Shown here one piece after another: positions 24,313 to 33,129 of a stretch of DNA of 49,880 nt; within the stretch, counting starts at the first letter, position 1; the number at the start of each line of letters is the position of its first letter. Source of the stretch: Psychroserpens burtonensis DSM 12212. GTDB lineage: Bacteria > Bacteroidota > Bacteroidia > Flavobacteriales > Flavobacteriaceae. A program made the position numbers and the translations under genes. The notes beneath the pieces are model-generated. The model saw only the letters and a program-made list of their open reading frames with translations. It ran no database searches and was not told the origin of the DNA. The stretch covers positions 82,825 to 132,704 of the forward strand of contig NZ_KE384348.1 in the NCBI RefSeq assembly GCF_000425305.1, written 5' to 3'.

Positions 24313-24345
24313 AAAAGACTTCTATTCATAGAACAGAAGTCTTTT
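24313..24345 (-). terminator. Terminator of the M57 protease gene
   Basis: AAAAGACTTCT (24313-24323) and AGAAGTCTTTT (24335-24345) pair perfectly over 11 bp around an 11-nt loop; the minus-strand product ends in a T-run. It lies 20 bases beyond the protease stop. Confidence 0.85.
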
Positions 24346-24364
24346 AAAATTATTGCAACGTCTA

Positions 24365-25198
24365 TTAATACATAATATTTAGTGCATTGACATCGTCAGT
24401 TCCAAATTCTCCGTCTTCACTTGTACTAAAACAAGCTAACATTACAGACGTCTCTGGATTATTACCTCCTAAATCTATTGCTCCGGCTTGACCGGCGCCT
24501 TCATTAACGTTTTGACCACAACTTGCTCTATTAAACCAATCTGTATGTCTAAAACCTACAGAGTGACCAATCTCGTGTGTTATAACATGTTCTACTACAT
24601 TAGTGTCATAAATATCTAAACCATAAATTTGAACAAATTTATTTGGATTACCATTACTAGGGAATCCAGCAGAACCTCCTGAACCAGATTGATTTGGATT
24701 ATGATAAACCACCATATCTTTAGATTGGTAATCTGTACCAAACGTTAATTGGAAAGAAATAGAGACACTACTCAAAGCATTGTAATTATTGACTGCCCAT
24801 TGTAAGGCTGTTCTCTCTTTTGTAGAAAGACCAGAGCCTCCACCTCCAGTGTAACCAATTATAGTTATGGTCTTACCTTGAGACACTAAATTATTAGTTC
24901 GATAATTTCTAGACAATCCGTCTTCTACTAAAGGACTTAAAGCGATGATTTCCTTTTCACTCATGTAGATATCACCTTCTAGTTCTATCATTTCTTTTGT
25001 AGTGCCATCAGGCAAGTAGAAATCGACAATTTTAACATCGTTGGTATTTATCTGTAAGTCGGCTAATTTTGCTAATATTTCTGTAGAAACTGCTCTTTCA
25101 ACAGAGACTTCTTCGATTGGGCTGTCATCTTTTTGACAAGACTGAATACTAAACATAAGGCATAGACAAGCTAGTGCCACAAATTTTATTTTTTTCAT
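24365..25198 (-). CDS. M57 family zinc metalloprotease lipoprotein
   Basis: A 277-aa protein with a lipoprotein signal (MKKIKFVALACLCLMFSIQSC, Cys21 as lipidation site). A propeptide-like region precedes the catalytic domain (about 110-277). The zinc motif is HEIGHSVGFRHTDW (H-E-x-x-H plus distal His), and the loop ASCGQNVNEGAGQAGAI and the ending DDVNALNIMY belong to Bacteroidota M57 'dual-action HEIGH' peptidases. Proteolysis outside the cytoplasm is expected; the substrate is unknown. It stands alone, with its own terminator. Confidence 0.9.
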   Translation of the reverse strand: MKKIKFVALACLCLMFSIQSCQKDDSPIEEVSVERAVSTEILAKLADLQINTNDVKIVDFYLPDGTTKEMIELEGDIYMSEKEIIALSPLVEDGLSRNYRTNNLVSQGKTITIIGYTGGGGSGLSTKERTALQWAVNNYNALSSVSISFQLTFGTDYQSKDMVVYHNPNQSGSGGSAGFPSNGNPNKFVQIYGLDIYDTNVVEHVITHEIGHSVGFRHTDWFNRASCGQNVNEGAGQAGAIDLGGNNPETSVMLACFSTSEDGEFGTDDVNALNIMY

Positions 25199-25335
25199 TT
25201 TTGCGTAAATTAAGTTAATAAGTGAGATTTACGTAAATTGGGGCGAGCTGGACAACGGTGATTATTTCATTGAAATTATATTGTTATCCAGGCTGTGATA
25301 ATTATCAAATCAAAGTTAACTATTTTAAAAATAAA

Positions 25336-25360
25336 AAAATTACGGTTTTTCCGTAATTTT
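25336..25360 (-). terminator. Terminator downstream of prmA
   Basis: AAAATTACGG (25336-25345) and CCGTAATTTT (25351-25360) pair perfectly over 10 bp with a 5-nt loop; on the minus strand it is followed by a run of T. It lies ~70 bases past the prmA stop and would end the tpiA-prmA transcript. Confidence 0.8.
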
Positions 25361-25432
25361 AATACATTTTGATTTTTTTATGTTAAACTTTTGAGCAATA
25401 CGTCGGAGAAACAAAATAATACTGAATTATTC

Positions 25433-26269
25433 TTATTTTTTAAACTTTAAAGCTACCCAGTTATTTCTTTTTAATGTGTCAACATGAACTAGATCCTGTT
25501 TATTACACTCGGCTTTAATTATTGCGATATCTTCACTGTAAAACCCACTTAAAAATAATAGTCCCTCTTCATTTAAAGTCTTGACATAGGTTTCTATATC
25601 ATTTAATAAAATGTTTCTATTAATATTAGCAATAACGATATCATAATGCCTCCCTGACAATAGACTTGCATCTCCTTCTACTACTTTGATATGTTTACAG
25701 TTATTTCTTTCTACGTTTTCTAAACTATTGAGATAGCACCAATTATCAAAATCTATCGCATCTAAAGGTTTTGCGCCTTTCATTTCTGCTAGGATAGCTA
25801 AAACCCCTGTCCCACAACCCATATCTAAAACCGATTTACCTTCAAAATCATTCTTTAGAATATGTTGAATCATCATATGTGTCGTTTCATGGTGCCCTGT
25901 ACCAAAACTCATTTTTGGCTCTATAATGATATCAAATTCGGTATCTGGCTTTTCGTGAAAAGGTGCACGAACCGAACATTTATCATCCACAATAATAGGA
26001 TTAAAGTTCTTTTCCCACTCATGATTCCAATTGACTTGCTCGATTTCTTCGGAAGTAAAAGATATTTCAAACTCCTCTGAGTCTAAGATTTGAATATCAT
26101 TAAGGATTTTATCATGATAGTCTTCTTTTTGAATGTATGCTGTCACGCCCTCTTCTGTCTCCATGAAGCTTTCAAAGCCCGCATAGCCTAATTCCGCAAT
26201 TAAAATTTCGACTCCTAGTTGCACTGGTTGTACTTTAAAATAGTAACCTAAATAAATAATGTTTGACAT
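25433..26269 (-). CDS. prmA: Ribosomal protein L11 methyltransferase
   Basis: A 278-aa cytoplasmic enzyme from ATG 26269 (MSNIIYLGYYFKVQPVQLG). The C-terminal SAM-dependent domain holds motif I VLDMGCGTGVLAILAEMKGA, a preceding FGTGHHETTHMM typical of PrmA, and NINRNILLNDI (motif IV, N-x-N). It methylates L11 lysines and the N-terminus. The frame continues 17 codons upstream (to 26320), but that segment (MPFLSLTHLRAKTTTIP) does not look like PrmA. It lies 141 bases after tpiA, on the same strand, with a hairpin in between. Confidence 0.93.
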   Translation of the reverse strand: MSNIIYLGYYFKVQPVQLGVEILIAELGYAGFESFMETEEGVTAYIQKEDYHDKILNDIQILDSEEFEISFTSEEIEQVNWNHEWEKNFNPIIVDDKCSVRAPFHEKPDTEFDIIIEPKMSFGTGHHETTHMMIQHILKNDFEGKSVLDMGCGTGVLAILAEMKGAKPLDAIDFDNWCYLNSLENVERNNCKHIKVVEGDASLLSGRHYDIVIANINRNILLNDIETYVKTLNEEGLLFLSGFYSEDIAIIKAECNKQDLVHVDTLKRNNWVALKFKK

Positions 26270-26361
26270 TGGTATGGTAGTGGTTTTAGCACGTAAGTGC
26301 GTTAGCGATAGAAATGGCATCCTTTTTTGTAGTTCTCAAAAAAGATATCATAGATAGCGCG

Positions 26362-26392
26362 ACCAAGACAATGCTCTTTAGCATGTCTTGGT
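26362..26392. other. Strong intercistronic hairpin between tpiA and prmA
   Basis: ACCAAGACA (26362-26370) and TGTCTTGGT (26384-26392) enclose TGCT/AGCA with a CTTT loop and one bulged A, giving 13 paired bases. No T-run follows directly on the minus strand, so it is not an ordinary terminator. It may be an mRNA processing or stabilising element separating the two genes. Confidence 0.5.
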
Positions 26393-26410
26393 AACGTCCA
26401 AATTAAATTT

Positions 26411-27160
26411 TTAAAATGCGTTTACAATGGCATAGAAATCGTCTGCTTTTAGAGCTGCTCCTCCAATAAGTCCGCCATCAACATCAGGTTTGCTGAAAAT
26501 TTCTTTAGCATTGCCAGGTTTTACGCTACCACCATAAAGAATGGACATGTCATCTGCAACTTGACTACCATAGGTATCGTTTAATGTTTGTCTTATAAAT
26601 TTATGCATATCTTGAGCTTGCTCTGGGCTTGCCGTTTCTCCTGTCCCTATTGCCCAAACAGGTTCATAAGCTAAAATGATATTTTTAAATGCTGAAGCTT
26701 CTAAATGAAACAAGGCATTCTTAATTTGAGAGCCTACTATCGCCTCCTCACTGCCAGCTTTACGATCTGCCAATTCTTCTCCAAAGCAAAAGATTGTTCT
26801 CATATCGTTTGCCAGTGCTGCATCTACCTTTTTTGCTAACGATTCATCTGTTTCATTGTAATAAGCGCGACGCTCGCTATGACCTAAAATAACGGTTTTT
26901 ATACCAATACCTTTTAACATACTTGCGTTTACTTCTCCTGTGTAAGCACCGTTATCTGCGAAGTGCATATTTTGTGCTACCACTTCAATATCGTCTTGCC
27001 TTGTCGCTTCAAAAGCGTGCCATAGGTTTGTAAATGATGGCGCAATCATCACCTCTGCATTTGACGTTTTTGTATGTGCTTTTAAATCTGAAATTAATGC
27101 TTCTGTTTGCGCCAAATCATTATTCATTTTCCAATTTCCTGCTACAATATTTTTTCTCAT
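26411..27160 (-). CDS. tpiA: Triosephosphate isomerase
   Basis: A 249-aa cytoplasmic TIM barrel of normal length. The active-site residues are in place: GNWKMN (Asn9/Lys11), LGHSERR (His94), AYEPVWAIGTG (Glu166 in the PROSITE-type motif) and the phosphate loop YGGSVKPGN...GGLIGGAAL. It interconverts dihydroxyacetone phosphate and glyceraldehyde-3-phosphate. It starts 36 bases after the thioredoxin-like gene on the same strand. Confidence 0.97.
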   Translation of the reverse strand: MRKNIVAGNWKMNNDLAQTEALISDLKAHTKTSNAEVMIAPSFTNLWHAFEATRQDDIEVVAQNMHFADNGAYTGEVNASMLKGIGIKTVILGHSERRAYYNETDESLAKKVDAALANDMRTIFCFGEELADRKAGSEEAIVGSQIKNALFHLEASAFKNIILAYEPVWAIGTGETASPEQAQDMHKFIRQTLNDTYGSQVADDMSILYGGSVKPGNAKEIFSKPDVDGGLIGGAALKADDFYAIVNAF

Positions 27161-27196
27161 TAGTGTTGTATTTATATTTCCGAAGAAACTTATATT

Positions 27197-27688
27197 TTAC
27201 TTTAAATGTTCTTTTATTTTTAGATCGTTAGCTGTTATAGCTCTAAATAATTTAATGTTACTTTCGCTATCAACAACCATATATCGCGGTACCCAGTCTA
27301 AATCCATAAAATCGCTAAAAGGCCCATCCCAACCTGACGGCATAAAATAATGCACCCCTGTTATGTCATATTTTTTAATACTGTTTTTCCAACTCTTTTG
27401 CGTTTTATCCATAGATAAAAACAGATAAGTAACATCTTTATGTTCTTCTTGTAATGCTTTTAAATCTGGTAAGCCTACAATGCAATCTCTACACCAACTT
27501 GCCCAAATATCTATCAAAACTTTTTTTCCCTTATAGGTCTCTAAAATTGTTTTGAGGCTTTCCTTTTCTCCTTCAGGATTTACAAAAACAGCATTCAAAG
27601 CAGCTTCTGAAAATTGAGTTGGCTCTGGTTGCGCTTCACAGTTTGTGATACAAAGACAGATGAATACCGTGTACATTATATTTCTCAT
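27197..27688 (-). CDS. TlpA-like thioredoxin-fold exported protein
   Basis: A 163-aa protein with an N-terminal signal (MRNIMYTVFICLCITNCEAQ; either a lipobox-like Cys or cleavage after AQ) and a TlpA/ResA-type thioredoxin domain: KKVLIDIWASWCRDCIVGLPDL with the WCRDC redox pair and a cis-Pro region DWVPRYMVVDS. It probably acts as a periplasmic thiol-disulfide reductase. The start lies one base after the permease stop at 27690, so it is co-transcribed with that gene. Confidence 0.88.
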   Translation of the reverse strand: MRNIMYTVFICLCITNCEAQPEPTQFSEAALNAVFVNPEGEKESLKTILETYKGKKVLIDIWASWCRDCIVGLPDLKALQEEHKDVTYLFLSMDKTQKSWKNSIKKYDITGVHYFMPSGWDGPFSDFMDLDWVPRYMVVDSESNIKLFRAITANDLKIKEHLK

Positions 27689-27689
27689 A

Positions 27690-28766
27690 CTATTCTAATT
27701 TCACTTTTGGGTCGAGCCATCCATAAATAATATCGACAAATATATTAATGATTATAAACAATAGTGCTATAACTAAAACTGCTCCCATTATTACTGGTAA
27801 ATCTAATGTATTGAGCGCATTGACTATTTCTTTGCCAAGACCATTCCAGCCAAAAATATATTCTACAAATACGGCTCCTGCTAACATCGAAGCAAACCAA
27901 CCTGAAATTGCTGTTACTACAGGGTTTAAAGCATTTTTTATAGCGTGTTTTCTGATGATCTGAAATTCGCTAAGCCCTTTGGCTCTTGCTGTTCTAATAT
28001 AATCTTGGTTAAATACTTCTAAAAGTGAATTCCGCATTAACTGAATAACAACTGCTAAAGGACGAATCCCTAAAACAACGGCTGGAAGTATAAGGTTCTT
28101 CCATTTTATAGTCACTTTTTCTCCAAAATCATCAAGCTCGTATAAGCTTCCTGTCATTTCTAAATTAGTGTACTTATGAATCACAAAACCGAAGAACCAT
28201 GCAAATAGAATAGCACTAAAAAACGAAGGTACACTCATGCCTAAGGTGCTAAAGATTTGAATCGTTTTATCTATCCATTGGTCTTTATAAAGTGCAGATA
28301 TTATACCAAATAAAATACCTAGCACAATAGCAATAATAATTGCTGAAACGGCTAAAACCGCTGTGTTTGGAAGTGTCTCTCCAATAACTTGCGATACTTT
28401 TTTACCTTGTTTGGCAAACGATTCTCTTAAGTATGGAAACTTGATAACTACTGTTGTATTGCCAACAGTAAACAATTTTGATGCTGAATATTTACCAGCT
28501 TTTAAATAGGTGTAGTCGTCTTGGTTTAATGAGTGAAATGAAATAGGATTTAAATCATTTAAATAATATAAATACTGAGTTGAAATAGGTTTATCAAATC
28601 CATATTTAGCTTTCACAGTAGCTATTTGCTCGCTATCTTCATTTTGTCCAAGCATCATTTGTGCAGGATCTCCTGGTAACACATTAAATAAATAAAATAT
28701 GACTGTTACTACACCTAGAAGAGTGAGTAATGCGTAAAGGATTTTATTTAGGATATATCTTATCAG
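27690..28766 (-). CDS. OppB/DppB-type ABC transporter permease (no normal start codon)
   Basis: An ~358-aa permease of the peptide-transporter family: LPGDPAQMMLGQ near the N-terminus, a periplasmic loop, then TM segments with the EAA-loop motif (DYIRTARAKGLSEFQIIRKHAIKNALNPVV). Homologues start with a first TM like the one encoded upstream of the GTG at 28682 (RYILNKILYALLTLLGVV, then TVIFYLFNV). That frame has no ATG, GTG or TTG before the TGA at ~28816, only CTG (28766) or ATA (28763). Either a CTG/ATA start is used or the start codon was mutated. No oppA, oppC, oppD or oppF gene is adjacent, which is common for scattered Bacteroidota Opp systems. Confidence 0.8.
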   Translation of the reverse strand: MIRYILNKILYALLTLLGVVTVIFYLFNVLPGDPAQMMLGQNEDSEQIATVKAKYGFDKPISTQYLYYLNDLNPISFHSLNQDDYTYLKAGKYSASKLFTVGNTTVVIKFPYLRESFAKQGKKVSQVIGETLPNTAVLAVSAIIIAIVLGILFGIISALYKDQWIDKTIQIFSTLGMSVPSFFSAILFAWFFGFVIHKYTNLEMTGSLYELDDFGEKVTIKWKNLILPAVVLGIRPLAVVIQLMRNSLLEVFNQDYIRTARAKGLSEFQIIRKHAIKNALNPVVTAISGWFASMLAGAVFVEYIFGWNGLGKEIVNALNTLDLPVIMGAVLVIALLFIIINIFVDIIYGWLDPKVKLE

Positions 28767-29004
28767 GTGTTTATTGTTTGTTGTTGAGTTGTGCTTACGC
28801 GTCTTTGGGTAAGCTCAATTATTATTTCTCAGAGAGACGTAAAGTCGCAAAACCTTCTTTGATTAATCGTTTGTTATTACTCCAGAGTTATGACATATTA
28901 TTTATTCACCATGAGGTTAACTCTCTAAGGCTTTTGTAAATACTTTAATGTAATTAGAGTATTGCTGTTTTATGATTCAACTGCAAATCTATGACTTCTA
29001 AAAA

Positions 29005-30099
29005 CTATAATTTAAGGTCAGCAATATCATTCCAATGTACTTTTTGAGTTACTGTTCCTTTTTCTAAAACAACAACGCCTGGATTTGCTCTTACTATAGT
29101 TTTCAATACTTTTTCATCACACAAATAAAAATCAAAATCTAGATTATAAGTGTTTCTTATTTCTTTTTTCTTTGCTTCACCAGAGGCAGTTACACCAATT
29201 ACAGTATAGCCTTTTTTCTGAGCTTCATCTGCCATTGCCTTAAATTTCTTCATACCATCTGCTTCTGTTTTCTCTAAGCTGTAAGCGACAATTATGACCA
29301 ATTTATCCAACTCTAAAAACTGCTGTGTTAAATCTTCATCTTGGGACTCTATAGAAAAATCTTGAATTTTAGGCACATCACCTTCTTCAACTAGTCTGGT
29401 ATCTACACCTATAATTTCATCGTATTGTTTTGGCCCACGACCTCTATCTGTTATTGTTTTTTCTTCACCATTGATTTTGTAAGTCCAGACATAATCTGTT
29501 ACCGATTTTTGAGCATCTGCTGGCAATTGCATGTTCTCCTGTAGGTTATCTCCTATTTTATAAGCTCTAAAATCGAACGCTGGTAAGTACATCAACACAT
29601 GATAACCAAACCATAGACACACGATAAAACTCAATAATGCAGTAACTGTTAATCCAAATTTGCTAAATATTGATTTAATATGACGATGACCAATAAACAA
29701 AACAACGATCATTACCAGCAAAATCACATCCTTCCAAAACGATTGCCAAGGGGACAATTTTAAGAAATCTCCAAAACATCCACAATCTTTTACTTTTTCA
29801 AAAAAGGCTGCGTAGAAGGTCAAAAATGTAAAGAAGACAATCATCGCTAATAAACTCCAAACCGTAAATTTAGGTTTATAACCAATGAGCAAGAATACGC
29901 CTAATACTACTTCAAAAACGACCACAAATATTGCAAGCCCTAAAGCAAAAGGTATTAACGATGGTATATTGAGAACATCATAACTAAAGTATTCTTCTAG
30001 TTTATATGAAAACCCTAAGGGGTCATTGAGTTTTATAAATCCTGAAAAAATAAATAATCCTCCTACGAATACTCGACATATGTTTACTAGTGCTTTCAT
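29005..30099 (-). CDS. DoxX-like BT_3928 family membrane protein with thioredoxin-like tail
   Basis: A 364-aa protein. Residues 1-~180 carry four to five membrane segments of the DoxX/MauE-like fold (RVFVGGLFIFSGFIKLNDPLGF at the start; KVKDCGCFGDFLKLSPWQSFWKDV with the Cys pair). After a linker (about 190-260) comes a soluble domain (LDKLVIIVAYSLEKTEADGM...DFDFYLCDEKVLKTIVRANPGVVVLEKG) with a thioredoxin-like pattern but no CXXC. This is the BT_3928 family, widespread in Bacteroidota and probably linked to respiratory or thiol metabolism; the exact function is unknown. It starts 12 bases after the DUF1599 gene. Confidence 0.85.
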   Translation of the reverse strand: MKALVNICRVFVGGLFIFSGFIKLNDPLGFSYKLEEYFSYDVLNIPSLIPFALGLAIFVVVFEVVLGVFLLIGYKPKFTVWSLLAMIVFFTFLTFYAAFFEKVKDCGCFGDFLKLSPWQSFWKDVILLVMIVVLFIGHRHIKSIFSKFGLTVTALLSFIVCLWFGYHVLMYLPAFDFRAYKIGDNLQENMQLPADAQKSVTDYVWTYKINGEEKTITDRGRGPKQYDEIIGVDTRLVEEGDVPKIQDFSIESQDEDLTQQFLELDKLVIIVAYSLEKTEADGMKKFKAMADEAQKKGYTVIGVTASGEAKKKEIRNTYNLDFDFYLCDEKVLKTIVRANPGVVVLEKGTVTQKVHWNDIADLKL

Positions 30100-30111
30100 G
30101 TTCTATTTTTT

Positions 30112-30651
30112 TTATGCTTCTTTTAAATGAATGAGTGCAAATGCCGAATAATTAATCATATCCTGATAGTTGGCATCAATCCCCTCACTTACTAATGTTT
30201 TTCCTGCATTATCTTCAATTTGTTTTACACGCAATAATTTTTGTAAAATCAAATCGGTTAAACTACTCACACGCATATCTCTCCAAGCTTCACCATAATC
30301 ATGGTTTTTATCCATCATGAGTTGTTTTGTAATCGCAATTTTACCATCATATAATTCAATAGCTTCATCCAAAGATAAATCTGGTTGTTCTACCACACCT
30401 TTTTCTAATTGAATCAAAGCCATTGTGCAATAATTGATAATACCAATAAACTCGCTCACTTCACCTTCATCAACCTTACGCTCGTTGTTTTGTTGCAAAC
30501 CTCTAATGCGTTGGGCTTTGATATAGATTTGATCGGTTAGCGATGGTAGTCTTAAAATTCGCCAAGCACTTCCATAGTCTTTCATTTTACTTATAAAAAG
30601 ACTTCTGCATGTTGAAATCACAGCATCATATTGTTTTGAAGTATCTTGCAT
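30112..30651 (-). CDS. DUF1599 domain protein
   Basis: A 179-aa cytoplasmic protein built from two similar halves. The repeat is visible as MKDYGSAWRILRLPSLTDQIYIKAQRIRGLQQN (about 20-52) and KNHDYGEAWRDMRVSSLTDLILQKLLRVKQIEDN (about 118-151), each with a D-Y-G-x-A-W-R core. This matches DUF1599, a small helical family with possible nucleotide-related function. First gene of the minus-strand run, divergent from folP across 128 bases. Confidence 0.88.
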   Translation of the reverse strand: MQDTSKQYDAVISTCRSLFISKMKDYGSAWRILRLPSLTDQIYIKAQRIRGLQQNNERKVDEGEVSEFIGIINYCTMALIQLEKGVVEQPDLSLDEAIELYDGKIAITKQLMMDKNHDYGEAWRDMRVSSLTDLILQKLLRVKQIEDNAGKTLVSEGIDANYQDMINYSAFALIHLKEA

Positions 30652-30779
30652 TTAAAACATTTAATTTTCCGTAAATTTCGCTTAAATAGTTCAGAGTTCA
30701 AAGTGCAACGTTCCAAATTCAAGATTTTTATGAATATCGGATGTTTTTGAGCCTCTAAAATAAAATTCGAAAGACGGCT

Positions 30780-31601
30780 ATGACCATAAATTGTAAAGGC
30801 AAACTTATAGATTTATCAACTCCTAAAATCATGGGAATTCTCAATGTGACTCCAGATTCTTTCTATGATGGTGGCAACTATAAAAATACGATGGCCATTA
30901 TGAGTCAAGTAAAAACCATGACATCGCAAGGCGCAACGTTTATAGATGTTGGTGGTTATAGTTCTAGACCTGATGCAGATGATGTTTCGGTAGACGAAGA
31001 GTTACAACGTGTGATCCCAATAATTGAAATGATTCTTAACGAATGTCCAGATACGCTCATTTCCGTAGACACTTTTAGAAGTCAAGTCGCACAACAAGCT
31101 ATTAAATCTGGAGCATGTATGGTAAATGATATTTCTGCAGGACATTTGGATGAAGAGATGCTTAAAACGATTGCCAATTTGAACGTGCCTTACATTATGA
31201 TGCATATGAGAGGTAATCCTAAAACGATGAAAAGTCTCACCAATTATGATGATTTGGTTGCCGATATTCTCTTTTATTTTTCTGAACGAATTGCAAAAGC
31301 TAGAGCACTAGGAATTGTTGATTTAATTATTGATCCAGGCTTTGGATTTGCAAAAACTTTAGAGCAGAATTACGAGTTACTTAATAAATTTGAGTTATTA
31401 CGAATGACCGACTTACCCATTCTTGCTGGGTTATCTAGAAAGTCAATGATTTATAAGACTTTAAATAGTTCTTCGGAAGAGGCGCTTAACGGAACCACAG
31501 TTTTCAATACCATTGCCTTACAAAAAGGCGCTAATATTTTGAGAGTTCACGATGTTAAGGAAGCTCTGGAATGTATTACACTAACCCAACAACTGCATTA
31601 A
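30780..31601 (+). CDS. folP: Dihydropteroate synthase
   Basis: A 273-aa cytoplasmic TIM barrel. Signatures: MGILNVTPDSFYDGG (loop 1), FIDVGGYSSRPDADDVSVDEE (loop 2), ISVDTFRSQVA, MVNDISAG, LIIDPGFGFAKTLEQNYELL (pterin pocket) and LAGLSRKSMIY (phosphate-binding Ser-Arg-Lys). It condenses dihydropterin pyrophosphate with para-aminobenzoate in folate synthesis. The next gene starts directly after its stop codon. Confidence 0.97.
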   Translation: MTINCKGKLIDLSTPKIMGILNVTPDSFYDGGNYKNTMAIMSQVKTMTSQGATFIDVGGYSSRPDADDVSVDEELQRVIPIIEMILNECPDTLISVDTFRSQVAQQAIKSGACMVNDISAGHLDEEMLKTIANLNVPYIMMHMRGNPKTMKSLTNYDDLVADILFYFSERIAKARALGIVDLIIDPGFGFAKTLEQNYELLNKFELLRMTDLPILAGLSRKSMIYKTLNSSSEEALNGTTVFNTIALQKGANILRVHDVKEALECITLTQQLH

Positions 31602-32309
31602 ATGAAACACTTGTATCTACTATTGGTTTCTGTCGTGCTTTTTTCCTGCGGAAATGAGCGTATTTTACAACTTCCAGAAATTGAAAATGCAAAAATCACC
31701 GAAATTAACGATGTGTCTCATGCCTATTTATTTTATGATGAAACAAAAGAAGACAGCATAGAACTCAACCGGAAAAACTTGATTATTACGACCAATTGGT
31801 TGGTTAATGTGGATAAACGATTGACACTTGCTCAAGCGATTCCGAAGATAAAATTCTTACAGGAGAAAAAGCGAAATGCGGAATTGCATAAAAATGAAGA
31901 TGCTAAGAATTACTTTACTTGTAACGATACGAGTATTAAAAATTTGGGGTTTTTGGAGTTTACGAATGTTGTTTACGACTTAATCGATATAAAACAAGAC
32001 TCTACTGGAATACAAACTCTAAAATCAAAAACTGAATCTAATAATATGGCTGGTTATCATGCACAATCAACTTTATCACTAATTATAAATGAAGACAAAA
32101 AAATAAAAATTGGAAATGAAATAATTTTCATTGAAGAGCTTTCTAAAACAATGGAGTACTTGGTAAATGAATATAATTTTATTGGGTTCCATCTAAAATT
32201 ATATTTAAATCAGAATTTGAGTTTTCAAGATTACATCTCAATAAAATCAAAAATTTCTACTTTAGAATCTGATACAATCTCAATTGCTAACAACGAGTTC
32301 ATATATTAA
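31602..32309 (+). CDS. Lipoprotein of unknown function
   Basis: A 235-aa protein with a short lipoprotein signal (MKHLYLLLVSVVLFSCG, Cys16). The mature part is hydrophilic with motifs NAKITEINDVSHAYLFYDETKEDSIELNRKNLI cut by conserved acidic residues; the first ~120 residues look like the better-conserved domain and the C-terminal part is more Asn/Ser rich. The ATG directly follows the folP TAA, so the two are coupled. Homologues occur beside folP and cdaA in flavobacteria as far as I recall, but the function is unknown. Confidence 0.75.
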   Translation: MKHLYLLLVSVVLFSCGNERILQLPEIENAKITEINDVSHAYLFYDETKEDSIELNRKNLIITTNWLVNVDKRLTLAQAIPKIKFLQEKKRNAELHKNEDAKNYFTCNDTSIKNLGFLEFTNVVYDLIDIKQDSTGIQTLKSKTESNNMAGYHAQSTLSLIINEDKKIKIGNEIIFIEELSKTMEYLVNEYNFIGFHLKLYLNQNLSFQDYISIKSKISTLESDTISIANNEFIY

Positions 32310-32346
32310 CCAATAATTATTACATTTACGCTAAACAGCTTTCAAC

Positions 32347-33129
32347 TTGGATAAATTCAAATTTTGGGATTTCGGGATAATAGACTTTATAGACGTTTTT
32401 CTCGTCGCTATTCTACTCTACTATGTCTATAAACTAGTTAAAGGTACTGTTGCTGTCAATATTTTTATTGGGATTATTATTATTTATTTGGTTTGGAGAG
32501 TTACTGAAATCCTAGATATGTTTATGCTCCATCGTATTTTTGATGGTTTTATTAAAGTGGGAATTATTGCCCTTATTGTTGTGTTTCAACCCGAAATACG
32601 AAAATTTCTCCTCATGGTTGGCTCCACCAATTTAAGTGGTAGTGGTAAGTTTTTCAAAAAAATGAAATTCTTAAAAACCGAAGTGGAAACAGAAACCGAT
32701 ATCAATGCACTCGTAAATGCCTGCGAGAGAATGGGACAATCTAGAACCGGAGCCCTTATTGTATTAGAACGCAATAATAACCTAGATTTTTTGACTAGTA
32801 CTGGTGATGAAATGAATATTAAAGTCACGCAACCTATTATTGAAAGTATCTTTTTTAAGAATAGTCCGCTGCATGATGGTGCCGTTATAATTGAGAACAA
32901 TGTAGTGAAGGCGACACGTGTAATTCTACCCGTTAGTAACGAGCAGAATATTCCGCAACGTTTTGGGTTACGTCATCGAGCCGCTGTTGGTATTACAGAA
33001 AAAACAGATGCAGTCGTTCTTGTGGTTAGCGAAGAAACCGGCCAAATTTCTTACCTAAAAAACGGCGAATTTGTGATGTTTGAAACCATACAAGATTTAA
33101 CGGCACTTCTTTACCAAGACTTGATTTAG
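32347..33129 (+). CDS. cdaA: Diadenylate cyclase CdaA (c-di-AMP synthase)
   Basis: A 260-aa membrane protein starting at a TTG (32347). Three N-terminal membrane segments (IIDFIDVFLVAILLYYVYKL, VNIFIGIIIIYLVWRV, VGIIALIVVFQPEI) precede the DAC domain with its two active-site motifs, SPLHDGAVII (DGA) and FGLRHRAAVGI (RHR). It makes c-di-AMP from two ATP. The TTG start gives the expected N-terminus; no ATG offers a better one before the first membrane segment. It lies 37 bases after the lipoprotein gene, in one likely folP operon. Confidence 0.94.
   Translation: MDKFKFWDFGIIDFIDVFLVAILLYYVYKLVKGTVAVNIFIGIIIIYLVWRVTEILDMFMLHRIFDGFIKVGIIALIVVFQPEIRKFLLMVGSTNLSGSGKFFKKMKFLKTEVETETDINALVNACERMGQSRTGALIVLERNNNLDFLTSTGDEMNIKVTQPIIESIFFKNSPLHDGAVIIENNVVKATRVILPVSNEQNIPQRFGLRHRAAVGITEKTDAVVLVVSEETGQISYLKNGEFVMFETIQDLTALLYQDLI

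Noticed and set aside
25227-25238. Palindrome ATTTACGTAAAT upstream of the M57 protease gene as an operator
   Set aside because: A 12-bp AT-rich palindrome is not rare here and no second copy near a related gene was found; noted only.
28730-28939. 69-aa plus-strand frame opposite the OppB start
   Set aside because: It overlaps the conserved first membrane segment of OppB in antisense; its composition looks like a chance frame.
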